From Streptomyces microflavus (GTDB taxonomy: Bacteria; Actinomycetota; Actinomycetes; Streptomycetales; Streptomycetaceae), in assembly GCF_014650075.1 (NCBI RefSeq), contig NZ_BMUG01000008.1, forward strand, positions 62,001 through 126,000: DNA of 64,000 nt, written 5' to 3'. Below, one piece after another: positions 1 to 8,723 of the stretch. Made by a program: the position numbers and the translations under genes. Below the pieces are notes generated by a model. That model worked only from the letters and a program-made list of their open reading frames with translations. It did no database searches and was not told the origin of the DNA. The stretch's first letter is position 1, and every line of letters begins with the position of its first letter.

Positions 1-1
1 G

Positions 2-1669
2 ACCGGTCTGCACCGGCAGTTCACCGCGGGACAGGCCGGCCGGTACACGGTCGCCGCGAGCGCGGTGCCCGTGCCGGGCGAAGCCCTCGACAAGCTGCTG
101 TTCGAGCTGACGGGCGAGCGCGACAAGATCCTGGTGAGCGCCGACTCCACGGCGCGTCTGGGCACCAACCTCAGCGCGCGCAACCTGACGGACGGGGACC
201 TCACCACGGCGTGGATCGCGGGCGACCGTCCCGTACTCCACCTGTCCTGGCCGAAGAAGACCCAGATCGGGGAGATCGTGTTCGCGGCGGCCGGCGGGAT
301 CTCGACCCGGCCCGAGCAGGTCCAGATCAGCTCGCCGGACGGCACGGCGGTGGCGGCGGTGGACGAGAACGGCATGGCCCGCTTCTCGCCCATCACCACC
401 GACAGGATGGACATCACCATCTCGCGGCAGGCCCCGCTCGCCGTGCACAACCCGTTCGCCGGCGGCCAGTTGCAGCTGCCGGTCGGGCTGAGCGAGGTCT
501 ACATCCCCGCGCTGGAGCAGTTCCGCTCCCCGCAGCCCGACCCGGAGAAGGAGTTCAGCCTGCCCTGCGGTCAGGGGCCGGTCCTCTCCGTCGGCGGCAC
601 GCTGATGGAGACCAGGGCCGAGGGCCGGATCAGGGACCTCACACAGCGTCGGCCCATCGCGGTCTCCCTCTGCTCCGAGCAGTCCCAGGTCGAGCTGGGC
701 GCTTCGACCCACACCGTGGAGGCCGGTGACGCCGGTCCGCTCGCCATCACCGATGTCACGCTCTCCACGGGCGAGACGAAGGCCCCGGCGGCCACCGCCC
801 GGACGGTCGACGTCAAGGAGAGCGACGGTGACCGGCGCACGCTGACGGTCGGCGCCGGGGAGGCCTCGTACCTCCAGCTCCACGAGAACCACAACAAGGG
901 CTGGAAGGCCACGCTGAACGGCAAGGAGCTGACGCCGCTGCGGATCGACGGCTGGCAGCAGGCGTGGCTGGTCCCCGAGGGCGAGGGCGGCACGGTCACC
1001 CTGGAGTACGAGCCCGCGCGGATCTACCAGGCCGGTCTGATCGGGGCCGGGGTGCTGTTCCTGGTCCTGGTGGGGCTCGCCGTCGTACGCCGCAAGGGCT
1101 CAGGACCGACGGCCGGTTCGCACGAGGGGTCGCCCGAGGGTTCGTACGAGGGTGACGAGCAGCAGGTACCGCCGGGTCCCGGGCTGATCCTGGGCACGGT
1201 GGCGCTGACCCTGGTGGGCATCGTGATCGCGGGACCGGTCGCCCTGGTGGTGCCCGTCCTGGCCGTACTCGCCCACTTCCGCCCGTCGTTGCTGGCTCCC
1301 GTCGCCTTCGCGGCGATGGCCGCGGCCGGAGTGGTCGTGGCCGTCACCACCGGGGAGTTCACCGCCACGGACAAGGGCGCCTTCGGGGCGACGGCCCAAC
1401 TCCTCGCGCTGATCGCCCTGTTCGCCGCACTGGTCACGGTCGGGGCCGCCCCGAGCAGGGGCAGGCGGCGATCGGGCCGGGGTACGGAGCCGGTGGCCGC
1501 GACGGCCGGCGCAGGGGACGGGGGCGGGGACCCGACGATCCCGCTGCAGGCGGCGCAGCCGTCCGGCCGGACCCTCTCCGCCGACGCCAAGCGACCGCGC
1601 ACCGACCCGCCCACGGGCGGTCCGGACGGCCCGACTCCGCCGCCCGGCAGCGGAGGATCCACCGGATGA
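2..1669 (+). CDS. AftD-like alpha-(1->3)-arabinofuranosyltransferase family membrane protein, 3' part
   Basis: The reading frame is open from the first bases of the window, so only about 555 C-terminal residues are seen; mycobacterial AftD is roughly 1400 residues. The visible part starts in an extracytoplasmic beta-rich region that looks like a discoidin/F5-8C-type module (NLTDGDLTTAW near residue 60 of the visible part). A membrane segment (GLIGAGVLFLVLVGLAVV) and several further hydrophobic helices follow, then a Pro/Gly-rich cytoplasmic tail. AftD enzymes transfer sugars from polyprenyl-phosphate donors on the outer face of the membrane. Streptomyces lacks mycobacterial arabinogalactan, so the real acceptor here is unknown. 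The stop overlaps the next start (ATGA), suggesting one operon with the condensation-like and methyltransferase genes. Confidence 0.75.
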   Translation, partial: TGLHRQFTAGQAGRYTVAASAVPVPGEALDKLLFELTGERDKILVSADSTARLGTNLSARNLTDGDLTTAWIAGDRPVLHLSWPKKTQIGEIVFAAAGGISTRPEQVQISSPDGTAVAAVDENGMARFSPITTDRMDITISRQAPLAVHNPFAGGQLQLPVGLSEVYIPALEQFRSPQPDPEKEFSLPCGQGPVLSVGGTLMETRAEGRIRDLTQRRPIAVSLCSEQSQVELGASTHTVEAGDAGPLAITDVTLSTGETKAPAATARTVDVKESDGDRRTLTVGAGEASYLQLHENHNKGWKATLNGKELTPLRIDGWQQAWLVPEGEGGTVTLEYEPARIYQAGLIGAGVLFLVLVGLAVVRRKGSGPTAGSHEGSPEGSYEGDEQQVPPGPGLILGTVALTLVGIVIAGPVALVVPVLAVLAHFRPSLLAPVAFAAMAAAGVVVAVTTGEFTATDKGAFGATAQLLALIALFAALVTVGAAPSRGRRRSGRGTEPVAATAGAGDGGGDPTIPLQAAQPSGRTLSADAKRPRTDPPTGGPDGPTPPPGSGGSTG

Positions 1670-2967
1670 CCGCCACGCATCCCGCCCGGCCGTTCGCGGC
1701 CGGGCGGCTGCCCCGGGTGCCGTTCCCCGTCGTCGACGAGGTGGACCGGCACTGCGCCCAGGACGCCGAGCCGAGCACCATCCACATCGAGATCCATCTG
1801 CCCGGCCGACTGGAGGAGGACCGGCTGCGCGCCGCGTTCGCCGCGTCGCTGGCGCTCCATCCGCGGGTGCTGATGCGTGAGCGGCCGCGCGGCCCCTTCG
1901 CCCGCCGTTACGAGTGGGAGCTGACGGCCGGACCGGACCGGGACCCGGTGGGCTTTGCGCCCGCCGCGCCCGGGGCGCTCGACCGGGCGCGGGCGGAGTC
2001 GCTCGACACCGCCCCGCCGCTCGCGCTCTCGCCTCCGCTGCGGATCACCGTGGTCGAGGAGCCGGGGCGGGAGGGGTGTGTCCTGGTGGTCGCCGTGCAC
2101 CACACCGCGCTCGACGGGCCCGCCTGTCTGCGGGTGGTGGCGACGGCCGCCGAGATCTACGGCGGGCGGTCCGCCGACCAGCCGTCCGCCCCGGCCCGGC
2201 CCCAGGCCGCGCCGCCACCGGCGCACGCGGGGCCCGCTCCCCTCGCCCGGCCCGCCCGGGTGGCGGCGGGCACCCCCGGGAAGGTGCCGGGCAACGGGCA
2301 GCTGCTGGCCGAACTTCCGGTGCCCCGGCGGGAGTCGGGCGCCCCCTACACGGTGAACGACCAGCTGATGGTGGCCACCGCCCTGACGGTGGCCGACTGG
2401 AACCGGCTCCACGGGTCGGCCGGGCGGCCGCTGCGGATCACCATGCCGGTCGACGACCGGACCCGGGGGCCTCGGATGCCGATCGGCAACGGCACCCGGC
2501 TGGTCGAGGTCGGCTTCGACGCGGCGGAGGTGGCGTCCGGTACGGACATCGCCGCGCTGCTGCGTCTCACCGCTGAGCGCACCCGGGCCCTGAAGGCGCA
2601 GCCTCGCCCTCAACTGGGCCGCTCGGCCTCGCTGTTGACGACTCCCCTGGTGCCGGTCGCCGCGCGTGCGGCGTTCACCCGGGGGCTGCGGGTGCTGGCG
2701 GGGCCGTGGACCTCCACGACGCTGCTCAGCAACATCGGCCGCATCCCGTACCCCTTGGACTTCGGCGACGCGGGGAGGTCCGCCGCGCTGTGGATCTCCG
2801 CGCCCGCCCGGATGCCGAGGGGGCTGACGTTCACCACCGCGTCCACGGGCGGCCGGCTGCACCTGGCCCTGCGCTGGTCGCGGACCCTGCTGGGCGACGA
2901 GGACGGCGAGGCGCTGCTCGGCCTGTTCACCCGTCATCTGGCCGCGACATCCTCGGAGGCCCCGTGA
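1666..2967 (+). CDS. Condensation-domain (acyltransferase) protein
   Basis: A 433-residue stand-alone protein of the CoA-dependent acyltransferase/NRPS condensation superfamily. The catalytic HHxxxDG motif is intact as HHTALDG at residues 145-151. There is no carrier or adenylation domain, so it is more like free-standing acyltransferases of the PapA5 type than an NRPS module. The ATG start overlaps the stop of the AftD-like gene, and its stop overlaps the methyltransferase start, so the three are probably translated together. That context suggests acylation of the glycan or lipid made by the neighbouring glycosyltransferase; this is inference. The substrate cannot be read from the sequence. 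Confidence 0.8.
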   Translation: MTATHPARPFAAGRLPRVPFPVVDEVDRHCAQDAEPSTIHIEIHLPGRLEEDRLRAAFAASLALHPRVLMRERPRGPFARRYEWELTAGPDRDPVGFAPAAPGALDRARAESLDTAPPLALSPPLRITVVEEPGREGCVLVVAVHHTALDGPACLRVVATAAEIYGGRSADQPSAPARPQAAPPPAHAGPAPLARPARVAAGTPGKVPGNGQLLAELPVPRRESGAPYTVNDQLMVATALTVADWNRLHGSAGRPLRITMPVDDRTRGPRMPIGNGTRLVEVGFDAAEVASGTDIAALLRLTAERTRALKAQPRPQLGRSASLLTTPLVPVAARAAFTRGLRVLAGPWTSTTLLSNIGRIPYPLDFGDAGRSAALWISAPARMPRGLTFTTASTGGRLHLALRWSRTLLGDEDGEALLGLFTRHLAATSSEAP

Positions 2968-3692
2968 CCGACACCGTTTCTCCCCCTCCCGGCCTGCGGG
3001 ACTTCTACGAGAACCCGGCCGTCCCCGTGGCGTCCGGCGACGGGCGCAGCCGACGCCAGGCACGGCTGCTTGCCGACGCCCTGGAGGGGCGGGCCGGCCA
3101 GGTCGTCGTGGACGTGGGGTGCGGCGACGGGACGGCCGCCGCCACCGCCGCGCCGTTCCTCGCCGGGCACCGGCTGATCGGCGTCGACTGGTCGCAGGAC
3201 GCGCTGCGCCGGGCCCGGCCCCGGATGGGTTCGGTGGTCCGCGGTGAGCTGGAGCACGGCGGGCTGCCGCTCGCCGACGGGTGTGCGGACGCGGTGCTGT
3301 TCAGCGAGATCCTGGAACACCTCGTCGACCCGGACCAGGCACTGGACGAGCTGCGGCGGATCCTGAAGCCAGGCGGGCACCTCATGCTGTCCACCCCGAA
3401 CCTGGCCGCCTGGTACAACCGGGCGCTGCTGCTGGCCGGGGTGCAGCCGGTGTTCTCGGAGGTCAGTCTGCGCGGGATCCACGGCCGCCCCGGCTCCGAG
3501 GTGGTGGGCCATCTGCGGCTGTACACCGCCCGCGCGCTGCGCTCCTTCCTTTCCGCGTCCGGCTTCGAGGACGTGAGGATCACCGGCGCCCCCTTCCACG
3601 GGGTGCCGCGCCCGCTGCGGCTGCTGGACAGGGCGGCCTGTGCGGTGCCCGGCGCGGCCTCCATCCTGCTGGCCCACGCTCGGCGGCGATAG
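2964..3692 (+). CDS. Class I SAM-dependent methyltransferase
   Basis: A 242-residue protein with the glycine-rich SAM-binding motif I (VVDVGCGDG, about residues 47-55), an acidic loop after strand 2 (LIGVDWS) and the ILKPGGHLMLSTPN motif typical of Methyltransf_11/UbiE-like enzymes. The GTG start is chosen because it overlaps the upstream stop as GTGA; longer versions would run deep into the condensation gene. The C-terminal third lacks other domains. The substrate is unknown; the neighbours suggest a glycan or lipid. Confidence 0.85.
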   Translation: MTDTVSPPPGLRDFYENPAVPVASGDGRSRRQARLLADALEGRAGQVVVDVGCGDGTAAATAAPFLAGHRLIGVDWSQDALRRARPRMGSVVRGELEHGGLPLADGCADAVLFSEILEHLVDPDQALDELRRILKPGGHLMLSTPNLAAWYNRALLLAGVQPVFSEVSLRGIHGRPGSEVVGHLRLYTARALRSFLSASGFEDVRITGAPFHGVPRPLRLLDRAACAVPGAASILLAHARRR

Positions 3693-3696
3693 CGCG

Positions 3697-4593
3697 ATGT
3701 GGTGGGGTGTGGGGGCCGCGCTGGTGGCCAACCTGCTGTACAGCGTGGGGTTCGTGGTGGAGAAGCGGGCCCTGGGCAGCCTGCCCGCGCTCTCCGCGGG
3801 CAGGCCGCTGCGCGTGATCCTCGTCCTGCTCACCAGCCCGCTGTGGATCGTGGGCGCACTGTCGCTGGCGGCCGGCTTCGCGGCCCAGCTGATCGTCTAC
3901 CGCGCGCTGCCGATCGCGGCGGCGCAGGGCATCTTCGTCTCCGGCCTGGTGCTGCTGCTCCTGCTCTCCTCGGCCGTCCTCGGTGAGGAGTCGACCGGGC
4001 GCGAACGCTATGCGCTGGGCGGTGTCCTGGTGGCGCTGCTGATGGTCGTCGCCTCGGTGCGCGAGGGCGAGGACGTGGTGAGCGCCGGCGCCCCCTGGAT
4101 GCTGGTGCTCCTGGTCTGCGTCCCGGCGCTGGCGGCGGGCGTCTGGCTCTACGTACGGGTGGAGAGCCGGGCGGCCAAGCGCCACCGGGTGCCGACCAGC
4201 GGCATCGGCTACGGGGTGGCGGTCGGGCTGCTGTACGGCGTCAGTTCCCTGGCCATCAAGGGCACCTCCAGCCGGCTGACCAGCACCGACCTGGGGGACG
4301 CGGCCCGTTCGCTGTTCGGCTCGCCCTACCCGTATCTGCTGCTCTTCACCGCCGTCGCCGGTCTCGTCATGTCCCAGACGGCGCTGCAGCGCTGCCGGGC
4401 CTCCCTCATCGTGCCCGTGTGCACCACGGTGACCTGTCTGTTCACCGCGGTCCTCGGGACGCTCGCCTTCGGGGAGTCCCTCCCCGACGATCCGCTGCTG
4501 CTGACCCTGCGGCTGGCCGGCACCGCGCTGGCCCTCACCGTCCTGCTGGCCATGCCCCGCCACGACCCTCCCGCGGAGGCGGCCACGTCCTGA
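3697..4593 (+). CDS. DMT-superfamily (EamA-like) transporter
   Basis: A 298-residue integral membrane protein with about ten hydrophobic helices in two similar halves, as in drug/metabolite transporters. It opens MWWGVGAALVANLLYSVGF and carries charged loops such as VRVESRAAKRHR near the middle. The ATG lies 5 bp after the methyltransferase stop. Small multi-pass DMT proteins next to polyprenyl-phosphate-dependent glycosyltransferases sometimes act as lipid-linked sugar flippases, which would suit this operon, but that is inference. A general metabolite exporter is equally compatible. Confidence 0.75.
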   Translation: MWWGVGAALVANLLYSVGFVVEKRALGSLPALSAGRPLRVILVLLTSPLWIVGALSLAAGFAAQLIVYRALPIAAAQGIFVSGLVLLLLLSSAVLGEESTGRERYALGGVLVALLMVVASVREGEDVVSAGAPWMLVLLVCVPALAAGVWLYVRVESRAAKRHRVPTSGIGYGVAVGLLYGVSSLAIKGTSSRLTSTDLGDAARSLFGSPYPYLLLFTAVAGLVMSQTALQRCRASLIVPVCTTVTCLFTAVLGTLAFGESLPDDPLLLTLRLAGTALALTVLLAMPRHDPPAEAATS

Positions 4594-4646
4594 CCGGAGC
4601 CACGTTTCCCCGCCCCCCGCCCCACCCCTGCTACCGAGGGAGTCCC

Positions 4647-4865
4647 ATGAACCCCGACGATCCGCTGCTCGCCATCCTGGCCTGCCCCCTCGACAAGGGC
4701 CCGCTGGCCCTGCTCACCGACGAGGAGGCGCTCTACAACCCCCGGCTGCGCCTGAGCTACCCCATCCTGGACGGCATCCCGCAGCTGCTGCCCTCCTCGG
4801 GCCGCAAGGTCGACGCCGACGCCCACGAGAGATACCTGGCGCACCGGAAAGCGTCGACCGCGTGA
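4647..4865 (+). CDS. Trm112-like zinc-ribbon-related small protein
   Basis: A 72-residue protein that starts with the Trm112 signature (LLAILACPLDKGPL) and contains the LSYPILDGIPQLLP core common to bacterial Trm112/YcaR-like proteins. Only one cysteine of the usual metal site remains. Members of this family often sit beside, and may activate, SAM-dependent methyltransferases. Here the stop overlaps the GTG start of the FkbM methyltransferase gene, which fits that role. The ATG start is preceded by a GAGGGAG ribosome-binding site. Confidence 0.8.
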   Translation: MNPDDPLLAILACPLDKGPLALLTDEEALYNPRLRLSYPILDGIPQLLPSSGRKVDADAHERYLAHRKASTA

Positions 4866-5641
4866 CCACGTTCGCCGCGGCGGTGGCATCCCGGCTGCCC
4901 ACCGGCCTCGTCGGCTCCGCCGCCGTCGCCCTCTACCCGCGCTTCGAGCCGGAGCTGCGCCGGCTGGCCGACTTCTGCCCGCCCGGCTCCACCGCCGTGG
5001 ACATCGGAGGCTGGTACGGGCCCTGGTCGCGCCGGCTCGCCCGGCGCTGCGCGGAGGTCGTCACCGTCGAGCCCGTACCTCACCTGGCCGACCATCTGCG
5101 CCGTACGCTGCCGCCGAACGTCCGGGTGGTACAGGGCGCGGCGACGGACCGCGAGGGCGGCACGGTCCAGCTCTGGTTCCCGGAGGGCGACGACGGCGAC
5201 CGCGGGGTGTCCTCGCTGGAGCGCCGTGACATCCACGCGCACAGCGTCGACGTGCCGTCCCTCACCATCGACGGCTTGGGCCTGCACGGCGTCGGCTTCG
5301 TGAAGATGGACGTCGACGGCGGCGAGGTGGCCGCGCTGCGGGGTGCGGCGGAGCTGCTGCGGCGGGACCGCCCGGCGCTGCTCGTCGAGCTGGAGAGCCG
5401 GCTCGGCCCGATCGGTCCGGCGGTCTCCCTGCTCACCGGCCAGGGGTACGCGGGGTGGCTGCTGGCGGGGCGGCGCTGGATCCCGCTGGCCGGGTTCGAC
5501 CTGCCGGCCCACCAGGCGAGGACGGAACACCTCGTCCACCAGGGGCTGCTGCGCAGGGCGTTCGTGCCGCACCGCACCCGGTACATCAACTCGGTGCTGT
5601 TCCTCCCGGAGGGGCGGACGCCCGGCGATGCGGCCGTCTGA
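4862..5641 (+). CDS. FkbM-family methyltransferase
   Basis: A 259-residue enzyme with an FkbM-type SAM domain: STAVDIGGWYGPWS (motif I), VVTVEPVPHLADHL (motif II), then VGFVKMDVDGGEVAALRGA, which is the diagnostic FkbM stretch. These enzymes typically O-methylate sugars or polyketides. The GTG start overlaps the Trm112-like stop (GTGA), implying coupled translation and probably a physical partnership. It is the last gene of the run that begins at the AftD-like gene. Confidence 0.85.
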   Translation: MTTFAAAVASRLPTGLVGSAAVALYPRFEPELRRLADFCPPGSTAVDIGGWYGPWSRRLARRCAEVVTVEPVPHLADHLRRTLPPNVRVVQGAATDREGGTVQLWFPEGDDGDRGVSSLERRDIHAHSVDVPSLTIDGLGLHGVGFVKMDVDGGEVAALRGAAELLRRDRPALLVELESRLGPIGPAVSLLTGQGYAGWLLAGRRWIPLAGFDLPAHQARTEHLVHQGLLRRAFVPHRTRYINSVLFLPEGRTPGDAAV

Positions 5642-5788
5642 GCGAATCCACCGGTGCGGGCCGCGCTGACGGGGGAGGTTGCGGGGCAGGTGAGGGGAGA
5701 GCCGGGCCCGCCCTCGCCCGGGGGCGGCCGCCCGGTGGACCGCCGAGACCGCCGCGCACGCCGTGGCCGACCCCCGAGGAGACCCGCA

Positions 5789-6145
5789 GTGATCGAGAGC
5801 GCAGACATCCGTGAGTGGCGTACGTGTGACGTCGTCGACCCCGGCGGGCGCAGGATCGGCTCCCTGGAGTCCGTCTACGTCGACACGGGGACGGACCAGC
5901 CGGCGTTCGCCACGGTGACGGTGGGCCTGCCGACCCGCCACCGGCTGGTCTTCGTACCGCTGGCGGAGGCCGTCGTCGGACCGGACTACGTGAAGGTCGC
6001 CCACGACCGGGCCAAGGTGAAGGACGGCCCGTCGATCGGGACGGACGACGTCCTGCCCGCCGAGGACGAGCCGGCGCTCTTCGCCTACTTCGGCCTGCCC
6101 TATCTGCCCCCGGCCGACGGCGTACGCGTCCTGGCCCGCCGCTGA
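5789..6145 (+). CDS. PRC-barrel domain protein
   Basis: A 118-residue protein with one PRC-barrel: REWRTCDVVDPGGRRIGSLESVYVDT followed by beta strands (RLVFVPLAEAVVGPDYVKV). The GTG start has a GAGGAG ribosome-binding site 8 bp upstream; upstream codons in frame lack a better site. PRC-barrel proteins in Streptomyces are small cytoplasmic, often stress-linked proteins without an assigned reaction. It is separated from the FkbM gene by about 150 bp and is probably transcribed on its own. Confidence 0.8.
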   Translation: MIESADIREWRTCDVVDPGGRRIGSLESVYVDTGTDQPAFATVTVGLPTRHRLVFVPLAEAVVGPDYVKVAHDRAKVKDGPSIGTDDVLPAEDEPALFAYFGLPYLPPADGVRVLARR

Positions 6146-6223
6146 CGCGCCCGGGACCTGCGGGAGCTCTCCCCGGGCCCGACGTATCCTCTCCGGGAAC
6201 GCGCCGAGCGGAGGACGGGCCAC

Positions 6224-7008
6224 GTGACGGGCAGCAGTACGGAGACCTCGGCGACACGATCCTCGCCGACCCCGATCTGGCGCCGCTCGCCCGCCTGCGC
6301 GACGGTGTGCGCTCGCCCGAGGCGCTGCGCCGGGTCGTCGAGGTGAACCTCGCCCGCGGTGCCGACACCGTGAAGACCCGGGTGAACGAGCGTGCGGGGC
6401 TGCCGGAACAGGACCCGCTGGCCCAGGTGTACGACCACGAGCAGCTCTCCGCGATCGTCGCGGCGGCACGGCGCGGCGGCAAGGGGGTGCTCTGCCACAG
6501 CTACAGCGAGAAGGGCTGCCACGACGCGGTGACGGCCGGGATCCGCTCCCTGGAGCACGGGGCCTTCGTCGGGGAGCGCACGCTGCACGAGATGCGCCGC
6601 AGGGGCACGTACTTCACCCCGACCCTCACCGCGATCGCGGGCCTCGCCGAGTCCGCCGACCCGGTGCTGGCGGAACGGGGCCGCGCGTACCTGCCGGTCC
6701 TGAAGCGGGCGGTGCTCGCCGCGCACGAGCTGGGTGTACCGCTCGCGGCGGGCACGGTCTCCTCGGGCGGGACGGTCGACCCGATCGGCCGCGAGGTGGA
6801 GCTGATGCGCTCGGCCGGGCTCTCCGCCCTGGACGCGATCCGTACGGCGACCACCGGGGCGGCGAAGCTCCTCGGGCTCGGCTCGACGGCGGGCCGGCTC
6901 GCACGGGGCTTCGCCGGGGACGTCCTCGTCGTGGACGGCGACCCGCCGGCCGACGTCAGCGTGCTCGCGAGGCCGGTGCACGTGGTGCGGTCCGGCCTCC
7001 CGGTGTGA
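6224..7008 (+). pseudogene. Amidohydrolase remnant with N-terminal deletion and frameshift
   Basis: From about base 6238 one frame encodes the C-terminal two thirds of a metal-dependent amidohydrolase: substrate-barrel helices, SLEHGAFV, a partner of the usual HxxxGxxP-type motifs, and the closing ARGFAGDVLVVDGDP strand of the composite domain. The N-terminal part with the HxH metal ligands is absent, and that frame has no ATG or GTG near its beginning. A plausible GTG start with a GGAGGAC ribosome-binding site at 6224 lies in a different frame, which hits a stop after about 38 codons. The simplest reading is an internal deletion that joined the original start to the C-terminal half out of frame. 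Confidence 0.7.
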
Positions 7009-7033
7009 CACACCGCCGGCCCCCCGACCATCT

Positions 7034-7661
7034 GAGGAGATCGTGGCCTTCCCCCAGCACGGAGTCGTCCGCACGCCCGGCACCAGGGAGCTGCTGGAGG
7101 AGGCCGTGCGGACCGGGGCGGTCGACCGGGGCGGCGGCATCGACCCGATCGGCTTCGACGAGGCGCTCCCTCCAGGGCAAGGTGACCGTGAGCCATGTGT
7201 TCTGCGTCCCGGGGCTGCCGGAGCGTGAACTCGACGCGCCGGCGGCCGGGCTGGCGGAGGCGGGGATCTCACTGACGACGGTGGCGCCCTCCTCGGACCT
7301 GGTGCTGCCCATCGAGCGGCTGCGTGAGCACGGGGTGCATGTGGGTCTCGGCTCGGACGGTGTGCGGGACTCGTGGAGCCCGTTCGGCGACGCGGACATG
7401 CTGCACCGCGCCCACCTGCTGGCCCGGGTCCAGGACGCGCGCCTCGACGAGGAGCTGGAGGCGGCCTTCCGCGCGGGCGCCGACGGCGGGGCGCACCTCC
7501 TCGGCCTGGAGCGGGCGGACCTGAGGCCGGGTTCGCCGGCCGACTTCCTGCTCGTACGGGGCGAGTGCCTGCCACAGGTCGTGGTCGACCTGCCCCGGCA
7601 GGAGCTGGTGGTGCGCGGCGGGCGGATCGTCGCCAGGGACGGGGAGCTCGTCGGCGGCTGA
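7034..7661 (+). pseudogene. Cytosine-deaminase-like amidohydrolase remnant
   Basis: Two frames together cover the second half of an enzyme of the cytosine deaminase/CodA-like amidohydrolase group. The first (about 7034-7170) reads IVAFPQHGVVRTPGTRELL and then GGIDPIGFDEAL. The second (about 7170-7661) reads QGKVTVSHVFC, then GLGSDGVRDSWSPFG and the closing LRPGSPADFLLVRG. Intact relatives have an N-terminal segment with the first HxH and about 30 residues (a metal-ligand HLHD-type strand) between these two blocks; both are missing. The gene is therefore truncated, internally deleted and frameshifted. It lies directly behind the other amidohydrolase remnant. Confidence 0.7.
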
Positions 7662-7699
7662 ACGCCCGGAGGGGGGCGTCCGGGAGGACGAAGCGGAAC

Positions 7700-7715
7700 T
7701 TAGGCTAGCCTAACC
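7700..7715 (+). promoter_or_regulatory. Iron box (DmdR/IdeR-type operator)
   Basis: TTAGGCTAGCCTAA is a perfect 14-bp palindrome followed by CC, closely matching the actinobacterial iron-box consensus (TTAGGTTAGSCTAACCTAA). It lies directly ahead of the AraC regulator of a siderophore uptake locus. It should bind an iron-loaded DmdR/IdeR repressor and switch the regulator on when iron is scarce. It ends 3 bp before the first ATG of that gene, so the transcript may be nearly leaderless. Confidence 0.85.
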
Positions 7716-7718
7716 TGC

Positions 7719-8582
7719 ATGTCGGTTTCGGTGATGGCCCCCGGTCGTGGGCGCGGAGAGATGCTCTCGACGGCCCTGCTCCGCTGGTCCGAGCCGTCGG
7801 TCGGCGGGCCCGTGGTGGAGACGCCGTACCTGCTCACCACTGCGGTCCTCGACAGCCCGGTGCCCGCAGGGTCGTCCACCAGCGGGGTGCACACCCATGA
7901 CGACGCGCTCCTGGTCTGGCCGCATGTCGGCTCGACGACCCTGCACACCCGGAACACGGTGCGCCGCCTCGTACCGGGGCAGGGGGTCTGGATGCCGCCC
8001 GGCACCCCGCACGCCTCCCACCCCGACCCGGGGAGCGTGAGCTGCTACACCTATGTGACCCGGGCGGCGATCCCGCCGCACTGGACCTCCCCGCGCTCCC
8101 TGCGGATGGGGCGCGCGCTCCAGGAGATGCTGCTGCACCTCGACGCCAACGCGATGCCCGACGACCGGCGACTGCGGGCCCAGCGGCTCATCATCGAGAT
8201 GCTGGAGGAGGACCCGCACGCGGCGATGGAGGTCCCCGTCCCCGAGGACCCGCGGATCCGGGCCATGGCCGAGGACATCATGCGCGACCCGGAGAGCGAT
8301 CTCTCGCTGGAGGAGTGGGCGGCTCGGCACGCGCTGAGCGTGCGCACGGTCACGCGGGCGTTCGGGCGGGACGTCGGGATGCCGTTCACCCGGTGGCGGT
8401 CGCTGGTACGGATGTCCGCGGCCACCACCCTGCTCGCCCAGGGCCGTCCGGTCAATCTGGTCGCGCACCGCTGCGGCTACTCCACGACGAGCGCGTTCTC
8501 CGCGGCCTTCCGCCGGGTGACCGGGACCAGCCCCACCGCGTACCTCCGTGAGCAGTCGGCGCTCGCGCCCGCCGGTCACTGA
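7719..8582 (+). CDS. AraC-family transcriptional regulator of the siderophore locus
   Basis: A 287-residue regulator. The N-terminal half is cupin-like (HTHDDALLVWPHVGS, then VPGQGVWMPPGTPHASH, about residues 65-110). The C-terminal third has the two AraC helix-turn-helix units, with LSLEEWAARHALSVRTVTRAFGRD and RCGYSTTSAFSAAFRR as the recognisable cores. Its position between an iron box and a siderophore-binding protein suggests it activates the uptake genes, as YbtA- or AlcR-type regulators do when loaded with their siderophore. Start sites at 7734 and 7761 are also possible; the first leaves almost no leader after the iron box. Confidence 0.85.
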   Translation: MSVSVMAPGRGRGEMLSTALLRWSEPSVGGPVVETPYLLTTAVLDSPVPAGSSTSGVHTHDDALLVWPHVGSTTLHTRNTVRRLVPGQGVWMPPGTPHASHPDPGSVSCYTYVTRAAIPPHWTSPRSLRMGRALQEMLLHLDANAMPDDRRLRAQRLIIEMLEEDPHAAMEVPVPEDPRIRAMAEDIMRDPESDLSLEEWAARHALSVRTVTRAFGRDVGMPFTRWRSLVRMSAATTLLAQGRPVNLVAHRCGYSTTSAFSAAFRRVTGTSPTAYLREQSALAPAGH

Positions 8583-8678
8583 CACACGCCACGCTCCCCG
8601 CGTGGCCGATTCGCGACGCACCCTGGCCCGTTCGCGACCCTCCTCGGCCCTTGACCCTCCTAGCGTTCAGCGAGGCAA

Positions 8679-8692
8679 GGGTTACCTAACCC
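8679..8692 (+). promoter_or_regulatory. Iron-box-like dyad before the siderophore-binding protein
   Basis: GGGTTA-CC-TAACCC is a perfect inverted repeat 31 bp upstream of the lipoprotein gene. Its right half CTAACC matches the iron-box half-site, but the left half and the overall spacing deviate, so it may be a weak DmdR site or a site for the neighbouring AraC protein. Confidence 0.45.
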
Positions 8693-8723
8693 CGCCCCGT
8701 GATGTCCAGATCCGAGGAGAACC

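Noticed and set aside
1024..3063. Long open frame on the minus strand opposite the AftD-like and condensation genes
   Set aside because: Arg/Gly/Pro-rich translation without domains; a typical shadow frame of high-GC coding DNA.
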